Below, one piece after another: positions 7,023 to 14,267 of a stretch of DNA of 16,537 bases. The stretch's first letter is position 1; each line of letters opens with the position of its first letter. Source of the DNA: Moraxellaceae bacterium UBA2477 (GTDB lineage Bacteria > Pseudomonadota > Gammaproteobacteria > Pseudomonadales > Moraxellaceae); contig DDPD01000002.1 of NCBI GenBank assembly GCA_002342025.1, positions 1 to 16,537 of the forward strand, in the 5' to 3' direction. The notes under the pieces are model-generated. The model was not told the DNA's origin. It did not search any database and saw only the letters and a list, made by a program, of their open reading frames with translations. The position numbers and the translations under genes are program-made.

Positions 7023-7841
7023 TTGAATACCCACATGAATACACAGCCTTTAAATCACCTCACCCACACCCTGCAACGAGCTCGCCGGGCAAAACGCTAT
7101 AGCCAACTGGAGCTGTCGCTGCGCTTGCAAATTTCGCAACGTCATCTTAGTTTTGTTGAAAGTGGCCGAGCCAAACCCAGCCGTGAGCTGCTCATGGCCT
7201 GGCTACAAGAATTGGAAACGCCTTTGGTGGTGCGCAATGAGGCCATGCTGCAAGCAGGTTATGCGCCTGCCTACAGTGCCGCCCCGCTCAATGATCCTTC
7301 GTTGGCGCAGGCAAATGAGGCGCTGACTCAGCTACTGAACGCCCATGACCCCATGCCCGCGCTTGTCATCGACGCCGGCTGGAACTTATTGCACATGAAT
7401 CGTGGCGGACAATGGCTCACCGCAACGCTGATGCCTTGGGCGGCCAATTTGCCTGCCGACATGCCCGTGAACTTGCTGGATGTGATGGCCCACCCAGAAG
7501 GCCTGACAAAACACATGACGAATCTGGCTGAGGTAGGGCCAACGCTGCTGGCTCACCTTCGGCACGAGGCCAACATGCAACCGGCAATCGTCGAAAAAGT
7601 AGATGCGTTCGCGGCGCTGTTACGCGAACGATTAGGCTCATCAAACCTGTTTACGAACGTGCGGCCTAGTGCCCCGATACTCACCACGCGCTTCGCGACG
7701 GCCCATGGCGAGCTGGCATTCTTTAGCATGTTCACGACCTTTGGCACGCCACAGGACATCACACTGGCATCGCTGCGGGTAGAGCATATGTTTGCGGCCG
7801 ATGACGCCACACGAAACCTAATCAACGCGCAGCTAACGTGA
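7023..7841 (+). CDS. XRE-family regulator with MmyB-like ligand-binding domain
   Basis: The 272-residue protein has an N-terminal helix-turn-helix of XRE type (about 17-72), with the recognition region in LRLQISQRHLSFVESGRAKP. The C-terminal two thirds match the MmyB-like regulator ligand-binding domain, opening with MPALVIDAGWNLLHMNRGG (111-129). Members of this group often control a divergently transcribed neighbour, and small ligands are suspected but mostly unknown. Here the divergent partners are two small membrane proteins. The first in-frame start is a TTG at 7023, eight bases after a GGAG motif at 7011-7014. The ATG at 7035 is too far from that motif, so the TTG is preferred. The gene ends ten bases from the convergent PfpI-family gene, with no hairpin between them. 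Confidence 0.88.
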   Translation: MNTHMNTQPLNHLTHTLQRARRAKRYSQLELSLRLQISQRHLSFVESGRAKPSRELLMAWLQELETPLVVRNEAMLQAGYAPAYSAAPLNDPSLAQANEALTQLLNAHDPMPALVIDAGWNLLHMNRGGQWLTATLMPWAANLPADMPVNLLDVMAHPEGLTKHMTNLAEVGPTLLAHLRHEANMQPAIVEKVDAFAALLRERLGSSNLFTNVRPSAPILTTRFATAHGELAFFSMFTTFGTPQDITLASLRVEHMFAADDATRNLINAQLT

Positions 7842-7851
7842 TTATTTGCGG

Positions 7852-8460
7852 TTAACCAACGTTTTCATTCCAAACAACATCCATTTGTTTGGCCGTGAGC
7901 AGTGCCAGCTCACGACTGACCAAACGCTCAACCAAATGCAAGCTCATGTCGATGCCAGCCGATATACCCGCCGAGGTCACGATATTGCCCTCGTCCACCC
8001 AACGCGGGCCGGCAACCACCGTGACGGCCGGATAGCATTCACGCAACGCTGCGATGTCTTCCCAGTGCGTGGTGGCGCTGACGCCCTGTAATAGCCCTGC
8101 TTCAGCCAACAAAAAAGCCCCCGTACAGACGGATGCGGTCAATTCACTCTGCTGCGACTGTGCAGCAATCCAGCGAACCACATCGGGCTTTGCCAGTTCA
8201 GCATCCACCACGCCGCCGGCAATCAACAACACATCCACTGGCGGATGACTGGCGAAACCGTAATCTGGGTGAACCACGAGGCCTGCGCGAGCCTGAACCG
8301 GAGCCCGCGCTTGGGCTACCGTAAAAACGGAGAACGGTAATGGCTGGGCGGGGTTATTGCGTTGGAACACACGCGATGCCGTGGTGAAGACCTCGTAGGG
8401 GCCTGCGAAATCCAGGACTTCCGCATTGGGGAAAAGGTAAATCGCGATGGCTATTGTCAT
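7852..8460 (-). CDS. DJ-1/PfpI family protein, isonitrile hydratase-like
   Basis: From the ATG at 8460 the protein has 202 residues and forms one DJ-1/PfpI class-I glutamine-amidotransferase-like domain. The opening LDFAGPYEVF (16-25) and the nucleophile elbow ASVCTGAF (109-116, Cys112), followed by ATTHWEDI (129-136), are the pattern of isonitrile hydratase-like proteins and of the sensor domains of GATase/AraC regulators. No AraC helix-turn-helix follows, so it is a stand-alone enzyme or chaperone-like protein; the substrate is unknown. A longer frame to a GTG at 8517 would overlap recR and adds 19 residues unlike the family. No normal ribosome binding site precedes the ATG; the bases just before it read CCTCCT. 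The gene follows recR at 37 bases and may be expressed from the dnaX operon. Confidence 0.85.
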   Translation of the reverse strand: MTIAIAIYLFPNAEVLDFAGPYEVFTTASRVFQRNNPAQPLPFSVFTVAQARAPVQARAGLVVHPDYGFASHPPVDVLLIAGGVVDAELAKPDVVRWIAAQSQQSELTASVCTGAFLLAEAGLLQGVSATTHWEDIAALRECYPAVTVVAGPRWVDEGNIVTSAGISAGIDMSLHLVERLVSRELALLTAKQMDVVWNENVG

Positions 8461-8497
8461 AGGAGGCTTGTCATAAGCGGCGTGTCTGGCCGCTGAG

Positions 8498-9094
8498 CTA
8501 AACCGGCCGTCGCCCACTTAAGGCATGCGTCAGCGTGCTACCGCCCAAATATTCCAGCTCGCCACCCACGGGCACGCCCTGCGCCAAACGCGTCACCATC
8601 AACGGCAAGCCACGCGTGGCTTCACGCAGATAATGCGCAGTCGCCTCACCCTCCACGCTGGGATTGGTCGCGATAATCAGCTCTTCGATCTCAGGAGTTG
8701 CCCGTAACCGCTCAATCAGCGCCGGCAAGCCCAATTCGTTGGGGCCGATACCGTCTAGGGGCGATAGACGACCCAGCAAGACAAAATAGCGCCCCCGATA
8801 ACTGCCACTCTGCTCCAGCGCAATCACATCCATGGGGCTTTCCACCACACAGAGCAGGTTTTGCTCGCGGCTGCTATTGCTGCAGATATCGCAAATGGGC
8901 TGCTCGGTGAGGTTGCGACAGATACTGCAGTGCTCTACATGGTGCAGCGCCTGCTCTAACGCACGGGCCAAGCGCAGTCCGCCCGGTCGCTGACGCTCCA
9001 GCAGAGTCAACGCCATGCGCTGCGCTGATTTCGAGCCTACACCCGGCAGAATGCGTAAGGCATCAATAAGTTCGCGCAGCAGCGGGCTAGGCAT
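8498..9094 (-). CDS. recR: Recombination mediator protein RecR
   Basis: The 198-residue protein is a full-length RecR, which with RecO and RecF loads RecA onto gapped DNA. The order of parts is standard: a helix-hairpin-helix LPGVGSKSAQRMA at 16-28, a zinc finger with Cys56, Cys59, Cys68 and Cys71, and a Toprim domain from about residue 80, with VVESPMDV and the acidic GRLSPLDGIGP region. Length equals the usual 198-201 residues. The ATG at 9094 lies three bases after the ybaB stop without a clear ribosome binding site, so translation is probably coupled. It is the third gene of the conserved dnaX-ybaB-recR operon, which here extends to a PfpI-family gene. Confidence 0.97.
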   Translation of the reverse strand: MPSPLLRELIDALRILPGVGSKSAQRMALTLLERQRPGGLRLARALEQALHHVEHCSICRNLTEQPICDICSNSSREQNLLCVVESPMDVIALEQSGSYRGRYFVLLGRLSPLDGIGPNELGLPALIERLRATPEIEELIIATNPSVEGEATAHYLREATRGLPLMVTRLAQGVPVGGELEYLGGSTLTHALSGRRPV

Positions 9095-9097
9095 GGC

Positions 9098-9427
9098 TTA
9101 GAACGGCATCTTGAAGCCGGGCGGCAAGCCCATGCCGGCCGTAGCCGAGCCCATGGCATCTTTACTTGCGGCTTCAACTTTACGCACAGCGTCGTTCACC
9201 GCAGCGGCAATCAGGTCTTCTAGTACTTCTTTATCTTCACTGAGCAAGCTGTCATCAATGGCCACACGCTTCACATCGTGCTGGCCATTCATGGTGATTT
9301 TCACCAGTCCGGCACCGGACTCGCCAACCAGCTCGGCTTTCGCCAAGGCTTCTTGCGCCTGGGCCATCTTCTTTTGCATCTGCTCCTGCATGCGCTGAGC
9401 TTGTTGCATTAATTGCTGCATATTCAT
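9098..9427 (-). CDS. ybaB: YbaB/EbfC nucleoid-associated DNA-binding protein
   Basis: From the ATG at 9427 the protein has 109 residues, the same as E. coli YbaB. It begins with a Gln/Met-rich helix (MQQLMQQAQRMQEQMQKKM), then GESGAGLVKITMNG, and ends with the family signature LPPGFKMPF. YbaB/EbfC forms small dimers that bind DNA and organise the nucleoid; it is nearly always encoded between dnaX and recR, as here. A longer frame to 9496 would run back into the dnaX tail and adds 23 residues with no match to the family. An ATG at 9421 is also possible. The ribosome binding site is weak, with only an AGG about 12 bases upstream. Confidence 0.95.
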   Translation of the reverse strand: MNMQQLMQQAQRMQEQMQKKMAQAQEALAKAELVGESGAGLVKITMNGQHDVKRVAIDDSLLSEDKEVLEDLIAAAVNDAVRKVEAASKDAMGSATAGMGLPPGFKMPF

Positions 9428-9452
9428 TGGCTTATATAACCTATCTAAACAG

Positions 9453-11150
9453 TTAATGAGAAAGAGTGATGGAGTCCGCAACCAGCGTTGCATCAAATGT
9501 GGTCATCAGCGCTTTCACCACCGGGTCTTGGCGCAGTGCCGCCTCGGCGTTGACTAAGCGCTCATTCTGCAGGCGCTGGCGACGCTGAGCCGGAGTTTCT
9601 TCGCTGGGCTCAACAAACTCGAGAGGGATGTTGCAATCCGGAAACTGCTGCGCCAGCTTTTGCTGCAACTGCGGCAAGGCTTGACCGCCCGCTAGCATCT
9701 GATGGCGTGGCGATACGTGCAACTCCCAACGGGTTGGTGAACGCTCCACCAGCAAGGCATTACGCGCCAAGTTAATGGCAGCGCCCGTTAAACCTGAATG
9801 CTCAACCCAATCGGCCCAACGCGCCCCTGTCCAAGTGGAAGTCGCCACCGCAGGCTGCATCGCCTCTGGCATAGTGGCCGACACAGCATCAGGAACAGGC
9901 TCAGGAACAGGCACAGTGGCAACGACGTGAACAGGCATTACAGGCGCAACTGGTGCAACTGGCGCAACAGAAGGCGCGCTCGCCGTGCTGGCTGCCACCG
10001 CGACAGGCGCACGCTGAGTGGGCGCGCTCACGACCACACCACCACCGCCACCCACGACGGCTGGGTTCAGCGGCCGAAAGGCCAGCATGCGCAGCACCGT
10101 CATTTCAAAGCCCGCACGCGGATCTACAGCCAGTGGCAAGTCTCGACGGCCTTGAATCGCCATTTGGTAATACAGCTGCAAATCTTCGGCAGTCAGCGCC
10201 GCTGCAAGATTCAGCAGGCGATCGCGATCACCCTCGGCATTGTCGATAGCATCGGGCACGGCCTGTGCCACCGCCAAGCGATGCAGCACGGTAATGATTT
10301 CCCCTAACGCACCAGCAAAATCAATACTCTGATCGGCCATGCCTGCGACAACTTGCAACAAGGCCGCGGCGTCACCGGCGTGGATAGCATCCAGCACGCG
10401 ATACACCAAGTCACGATCAATAGAGCCCAGCAAGCTACGCACTTCCGCTTCGCGCAGCTGGCCCTGACCAAACGCAATGGCCTGGTCGGTCAACGACAAG
10501 GCATCACGCATAGAGCCTTGCGCCGCGCGCGCCAGCAGCCAAAGCGAGCCTTCATCACTGCTAATGGCCTCCGCTTGCAGCACATGCTGCAAATGGCCTA
10601 CCACACGCTCTGGCGTCATGGGCTTCAGGGCGAACTGCAAGCAACGCGACAAAATCGTGATGGGCAGTTTTTGCGGATCGGTAGTGGCGAGTAAGAATTT
10701 GACGTGGGGCGGCGGCTCTTCCAAGGTCTTCAACAGCGCGTTAAACGCGGCCTTGGAGAGCATGTGAACTTCGTCGATGAGATAGACTTTATAGCGCCCG
10801 CGTGTAGGCAAATATTGTGCGTTATCAATCAGTTCACGCACATTATCAACGCCGGTGTTAGATGCTGCGTCAATCTCTAGTAGGTCGGCAAAACGGCCAT
10901 CTTCAATTTCCCGACAACTACTACAGACGCCACAGGGCGTGGCCGTGATGCCGGTTTCACAATTCAGGCAGCGCGCCAAAATGCGCGCAATCGTGGTTTT
11001 GCCCACGCCCCGCGTGCCGGTGAGCAAATAGGCATGATGCAGCCGGTTCTGTTCCAGCGCATGGCTGAGCGCGCGCGCCACCACATCCTGCCCGACCAAC
11101 TCCTCGAAGCGGCGCGGACGGTATTTGCGGGCCAACACCTGATAGCTCAT
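9453..11150 (-). CDS. dnaX: DNA polymerase III subunit tau (gamma/tau)
   Basis: From the ATG at 11150 the protein has 565 residues and is the clamp-loader ATPase of DNA polymerase III. Domain I shows Walker A GTRGVGKT (45-52), the zinc module with Cys64, Cys73, Cys76 and Cys79, Walker B LIDEVHML (124-131) and the SRC motif (168-170). Domains II and III run to about 360. A glycine run (367-371) and a Val/Ala/Pro linker (about 372-435) lead to the tau-specific C-terminal region (about 440-565), which in relatives binds the polymerase and helicase. I see no A-AAA-AAG-type slippery heptamer in the linker, so the E. coli frameshift that makes gamma is not evident. The frame is open to 11210, but family length and the opening SYQVLARKYRP support the start used. 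Confidence 0.96.
   Translation of the reverse strand: MSYQVLARKYRPRRFEELVGQDVVARALSHALEQNRLHHAYLLTGTRGVGKTTIARILARCLNCETGITATPCGVCSSCREIEDGRFADLLEIDAASNTGVDNVRELIDNAQYLPTRGRYKVYLIDEVHMLSKAAFNALLKTLEEPPPHVKFLLATTDPQKLPITILSRCLQFALKPMTPERVVGHLQHVLQAEAISSDEGSLWLLARAAQGSMRDALSLTDQAIAFGQGQLREAEVRSLLGSIDRDLVYRVLDAIHAGDAAALLQVVAGMADQSIDFAGALGEIITVLHRLAVAQAVPDAIDNAEGDRDRLLNLAAALTAEDLQLYYQMAIQGRRDLPLAVDPRAGFEMTVLRMLAFRPLNPAVVGGGGGVVVSAPTQRAPVAVAASTASAPSVAPVAPVAPVMPVHVVATVPVPEPVPDAVSATMPEAMQPAVATSTWTGARWADWVEHSGLTGAAINLARNALLVERSPTRWELHVSPRHQMLAGGQALPQLQQKLAQQFPDCNIPLEFVEPSEETPAQRRQRLQNERLVNAEAALRQDPVVKALMTTFDATLVADSITLSH
9891..9969. repeat. Short tandem repeats coding for the tau linker
   Basis: Within dnaX, AGGAACAGGC occurs at 9891-9900 and again at 9903-9912, a 12-base period. 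A 9-base unit then follows three times: GGCGCAACT, GGTGCAACT and GGCGCAACA, from 9943 to 9969. On the coding strand these give Pro-Glu-Pro-Val and Val-Ala-Pro repeats of the flexible linker. Repeat length may vary between strains. Confidence 0.7.
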
Positions 11151-11271
11151 GCGAATATCCGTTAACAATGAAATCCGGCCTATCGTAGCGGATGCATCGC
11201 GTTGGCCCAAGCCATTCGTGACCTGTTCTGGTCAGCAAAATCCGCATGGGGGCATAACTGACAACTCGCTA

Positions 11272-11300
11272 TTGCACAATGACTCATGAGTCGCTACTTT
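11272..11300 (+). promoter_or_regulatory. Weak promoter with a perfect 12-bp palindrome
   Basis: The 178-base gap between the divergent dnaX and hydrolase genes holds the perfect palindrome GACTCATGAGTC at 11281-11292. It lies between a TTGCAC (11272-11277) and a TACTTT (11295-11300) spaced by 17 bases, each matching only three of six consensus positions. A site between the -35 and -10 elements is a common position for an operator. The palindrome is plain in the sequence; the promoter is weak, and I could not place a convincing dnaX promoter in the same gap. Confidence 0.4.
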
Positions 11301-11328
11301 CCTGCATCGTCATTTTTCAGGGACTTTT

Positions 11329-12552
11329 ATGTCATCCCCTGCCCAGCGCGTTTCACGAATTGCCAATCAAACCTATCAACGAGCCAGTAAAATCATTAGC
11401 CACCAACCGTGGTGGCTGGGCTTGCCCGAAGACTTTGCGCAATGGCCTGATCGCTTCGAGTTAGATGCGGTGCCGCAGCTGATGGTGCGATCCACTGCTG
11501 CCGTCGACACCGTGTTGCGAACAGGCCTAGCCACCCTCGCTGGTATTTTGGCTATTCCCACCACGCTGCGCCCGCGCTTAGTGGCACTCGACAAAGCTAA
11601 TCGGGGCTTTTATCAGCAGCTTGCTGCGGAAGGAGATGCCGCACGTTGCTATCCGAAACCAGCGCGCGGCGTCAGCATGACCCGTCACAAGCCCGGATTT
11701 TTAGACTACCGACCCGATGTGGGTCATGTGGAGGTGCTGTCTTTCGAGAGCGCCTTCAAAACCCTGAATCCGGCAATGCAAGACCATTACAGCCAGTTCA
11801 CCCGCAATCGCACCGCTTGGGCCGAACACTGGCAACACGGTGACCGCCCCCGGCCGACCTTAATCGTGATTCATGGCTTTACTGCCGACCCGTATTGGCT
11901 AAACAGTCGCTTCCTCGCCCTGCCTTGGTTCTATAAGCAGGGCTACGACATCTTGCTGGTCACCTTGCCATTTCACGGTCGCCGCCAAGAGCGCAGCTCG
12001 CCCTTCAGCGGCCACGGCTGGTTCTCGCATGGCTTCAGTCACATGAATGAAACCATGGGCCACGCCATTCACGATATCCGCGTCTTTATGGATTATCTGG
12101 AAGAACGAGGCGTGCCGCAGATGGGCGTCACCGGCATCAGCCTCGGTGGCTATACCTCGGCCTTGTTAGCTTCAGTCGATGAGCGCCTGAGCTGCGCCAT
12201 CCCGAATGTGCCGGTCGTGAGCATCATGGATATTGTGCTGGAGTGGTTCCCCGCCGGCTGGATTGCTCGCGCCGGCATGAAAATGGGCGATATCTCTGTG
12301 GCCGAGGCTCGTGCCTCAGTAGCCATTCAATCTGCACTGAGTTTTCAACCCAAAATTGAGCGCAGAAGACTCATGTTGATTGCAGGTGCCGGCGACCGCT
12401 TTGCACCGCCAAAACACACGCACATTCTCTGGGAGCATTGGCAGCGCTGCCGACTACACTGGTTTCCGGGCAATCACCTGATTCATCTCGATCAAGGTCG
12501 CTACCTGCACGCCATGCGCAGCTTTTTGAAACACATTAAGTTTGTGCCCTGA
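11329..12552 (+). CDS. Alpha/beta hydrolase, possibly ABHD18-like
   Basis: The 407-residue protein has an alpha/beta hydrolase core from about residue 175. The oxyanion region is LIVIHGFTADP (178-188), the nucleophile elbow GISLGGY holds Ser271, and likely triad partners are Asp356 in GAGDRFAPP and His383 in PGNHLIHLD. About 170 residues come before the core, with a hydrophobic stretch near 63-80 but no clear signal peptide. The serine environment resembles ABHD18-type proteins, but that is a tentative match and the substrate is unknown. The ATG at 11329 follows a CAGGGA ribosome binding site by five or six bases. The gene stands alone on the plus strand, diverges from dnaX and ends 20 bases before a strong hairpin. 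Confidence 0.85.
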   Translation: MSSPAQRVSRIANQTYQRASKIISHQPWWLGLPEDFAQWPDRFELDAVPQLMVRSTAAVDTVLRTGLATLAGILAIPTTLRPRLVALDKANRGFYQQLAAEGDAARCYPKPARGVSMTRHKPGFLDYRPDVGHVEVLSFESAFKTLNPAMQDHYSQFTRNRTAWAEHWQHGDRPRPTLIVIHGFTADPYWLNSRFLALPWFYKQGYDILLVTLPFHGRRQERSSPFSGHGWFSHGFSHMNETMGHAIHDIRVFMDYLEERGVPQMGVTGISLGGYTSALLASVDERLSCAIPNVPVVSIMDIVLEWFPAGWIARAGMKMGDISVAEARASVAIQSALSFQPKIERRRLMLIAGAGDRFAPPKHTHILWEHWQRCRLHWFPGNHLIHLDQGRYLHAMRSFLKHIKFVP

Positions 12553-12572
12553 ACGGGCTAGTGTGTGCGATA

Positions 12573-12599
12573 CCGGCTTGTACTTGACGTACAAGCCGG
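12573..12599. terminator. Strong hairpin between convergent genes
   Basis: A perfect 11-bp stem, CCGGCTTGTAC and GTACAAGCCGG, closes a five-base loop. It lies 20 bases after the hydrolase stop and 13 bases from the stop of the convergent coiled-coil gene, where a shared terminator would be expected. Neither strand has a good T run right after the stem, so it may work with Rho or mainly protect the 3' ends of both messages. Confidence 0.65.
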
Positions 12600-12612
12600 C
12601 CTAAAAGCCAAT

Positions 12613-12903
12613 TTATGACTTGAACTTATCCAGCAGCGATTTAACCGTGTTGGAGGCCTCACCGACCAAGCCTTCTACCGTGGCTTTGATCTCATCTACT
12701 TTGCCTTCACCGGCCGCCAGCAACTCATCAAATTTGCCCTGTGCCTCCGCCTGCAAGCCTTTCAACTTTTCTAACTGATTGTGCAGTTCAATTTTAGCGT
12801 CAGCGCTGGCGCCTTCTGCCTTGGCTTTTAATACGTCGGCTTGTGCTTTCCACTCATTAAGCTGAGCTTGTAACTTCTGCTGGTATGCGTCTAATGCACT
12901 CAT
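12613..12903 (-). CDS. Small coiled-coil protein of unknown function
   Basis: The 96-residue protein is almost entirely helical and rich in Lys, Glu, Ala and Gln. Heptad-like spacing runs from about residue 5 to 65, including LQAQLNEWKAQADVLKAKAE and ELHNQLEKLKGLQ, followed by a more amphipathic end. It has no cysteine, signal peptide or membrane segment. The opening YQQKLQAQLNEWKAQ resembles small coiled-coil proteins related to the sll1863 stress-response group; this is from memory and uncertain. The ATG at 12903 has an AGGAG ribosome binding site seven bases upstream and a near-consensus promoter 66 bases upstream, which suggests strong, independent expression. No function can be assigned. 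Confidence 0.8.
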   Translation of the reverse strand: MSALDAYQQKLQAQLNEWKAQADVLKAKAEGASADAKIELHNQLEKLKGLQAEAQGKFDELLAAGEGKVDEIKATVEGLVGEASNTVKSLLDKFKS

Positions 12904-12940
12904 GATGAACTCCTGCTTTGCGATTGAGTCGACTGAGTTA

Positions 12941-12957
12941 TGCGGATACTTTCCGCA
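12941..12957 (-). promoter_or_regulatory. Inverted repeat in the leader of the coiled-coil gene
   Basis: TGCGGA and TCCGCA form a perfect 6-bp inverted repeat with a five-base loop. It begins about five bases after the predicted transcription start, within the leader of the coiled-coil gene. It could stabilise the 5' end of the message or be an operator that overlaps the start of transcription. Confidence 0.4.
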
Positions 12958-12968
12958 CAGGGTCTTTG

Positions 12969-12997
12969 CTTATAAACCTATGTCTACACAGGGTAAA
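12969..12997 (-). promoter_or_regulatory. Sigma70-type promoter of the coiled-coil gene
   Basis: On the minus strand TTTACC (-35, four of six matches) and TATAAG (-10, five of six) are separated by exactly 17 bases. The predicted transcript starts near 12962 and has a leader of about 60 bases before the ATG at 12903. The site lies in the gap after the flavoprotein gene and points only towards the coiled-coil gene. Confidence 0.65.
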
Positions 12998-13001
12998 GGC
13001 C

Positions 13002-14267
13002 TCACCGACTAAGGGCTATGGCTAACCAGTCAGCCGCAGTCTGCCCGGCAACGCGCCCCGTCGCCCAACACGCCGTTAGCAAATACCCTCCGGTGGGCGC
13101 TTCCCAATCCAGCATTTCACCCGCACAAAACACACCGGGCATGGCCTGGAGCATGAGCGTTGGGGTGAGGGAAGACCAAGCCACTCCGCCAGCCGAACTA
13201 ATGGCTTCATCCAGAGGGCGCGGTGCGAGTAGCCTAATCGGCAGCGCTTTTATACGAGCGGCCAGAGCAGCGGCATCGGCTAATTCAGACTCAGAAACGA
13301 TTTCGCGTAGCAACGACGCCTTAACACCTTCCAGCCCGATGCGTTGCCAATGACGCGCCAGCGTGAGTTTTCCGCGTGGCTTTGCTAAGGCCGCGTGTAG
13401 CTGCGCTAACGGCATATCCGGCAGCAAATCCAACACGATTTCCGCACTGCCCTGTGTGGAAATGCGATCGCGAATGGCCGCTGAATGGGCATAAATCAAA
13501 CTGCCCTCCAGGCCCCACTGAGTCAGCACACACTCGCCTTTACGCGCTGGCATCGACATCCAAGGCAGGTTCAAGCTGATATTTTTGAGAGGCGAGCCGG
13601 CCCGTTGCTGCAAAATCAGCGACCAGGCAGCCTCAAAACCACAATTAGCCGGTCGCAAGGGCTGCACGGCAACGCCACGCTGCTGTAACCAAGGTAGCCA
13701 CGCGCCATCGGAGCCTAAGCGAGCCCAGCTGCCACCGCCGAGCGCCAAGACAGTCACGCGGGCTGTCACCAAACACTCACCCGACGGCCCCGTAAACATC
13801 AGTGCGCCTGACGCATGCCAGCCCGTCCAGCGCTGTCGCGTGTGAACCTGCAAACCTTGGCTGCGCAGGCGTTGCAACCAGCGCCGCAGCAGGGGCGCAG
13901 CCTTCATTTCCTGGGGGAACACACGACCCGAACTGCCCACAAAAGTCTGCACGCCGAGGCCATGCACCCAGTCGCGCAACGCGGTGGCATCGAACGAAGA
14001 AAGCATGGGCGCTAACTGCGGGGAAGACTCGGCATAGCGTGCGAGAAACGCGTCAGCAGCTTCAGCATGGGTGATATTGAGGCCGCCGATACCGGCGAGC
14101 AGTAACTTGCGACCCACTGACGGCATGGCATCAAAGAGATCAACACGATGCCCCGCCAACAACAGCTGCTCGGCGGCCATCAAGCCGGCAGGCCCACCGC
14201 CAATAACAACGGCTGTTAGTGGCTCAGCGCACTGCTCACGCCAAGGGTCAGTCACGCGATCCGTCAT
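13002..14267 (-). CDS. HI0933/BaiN-like flavoprotein (TIGR03862-type)
   Basis: From the ATG at 14267 the protein has 421 residues. It opens with an FAD-binding motif, IGGGPAGLMAAEQ (22-34), ending in the acidic Asp43, and continues with GRKLLLAGIGGLNITH (52-67), a hallmark of HI0933/BaiN-like flavoproteins. The C-terminal FAD block is GVFCAGEMLDWEAPTGGYLL (about 378-397). The PP_4765-type subgroup (TIGR03862) fits best; its reaction is not known. No signal peptide is present, so it is cytosolic. The start region overlaps the end of the upstream membrane-protein gene by about 20 bases. A GTG at 14270 or a GTG at 14255 could also be the start, and none has a clear ribosome binding site, which suggests coupled translation. 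Confidence 0.88.
   Translation of the reverse strand: MTDRVTDPWREQCAEPLTAVVIGGGPAGLMAAEQLLLAGHRVDLFDAMPSVGRKLLLAGIGGLNITHAEAADAFLARYAESSPQLAPMLSSFDATALRDWVHGLGVQTFVGSSGRVFPQEMKAAPLLRRWLQRLRSQGLQVHTRQRWTGWHASGALMFTGPSGECLVTARVTVLALGGGSWARLGSDGAWLPWLQQRGVAVQPLRPANCGFEAAWSLILQQRAGSPLKNISLNLPWMSMPARKGECVLTQWGLEGSLIYAHSAAIRDRISTQGSAEIVLDLLPDMPLAQLHAALAKPRGKLTLARHWQRIGLEGVKASLLREIVSESELADAAALAARIKALPIRLLAPRPLDEAISSAGGVAWSSLTPTLMLQAMPGVFCAGEMLDWEAPTGGYLLTACWATGRVAGQTAADWLAIALSR

Noticed and set aside
9798..10307. A 169-codon plus-strand frame opposite dnaX, rich in Arg and His
   Set aside because: The composition is what the Val/Ala/Pro linker gives in the reverse frame. dnaX on the other strand is certain.
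10671..10679. Run of five A residues on the dnaX coding strand as a frameshift site
   Set aside because: It lies in the ATPase domain at the Gln-Lys codons of DPQKLP, is too short for the usual heptamer and is far from the linker.
11279..11464. Short plus-strand frame overlapping the hydrolase start
   Set aside because: It is in a different frame from the clear hydrolase and has no ribosome binding site or domain.
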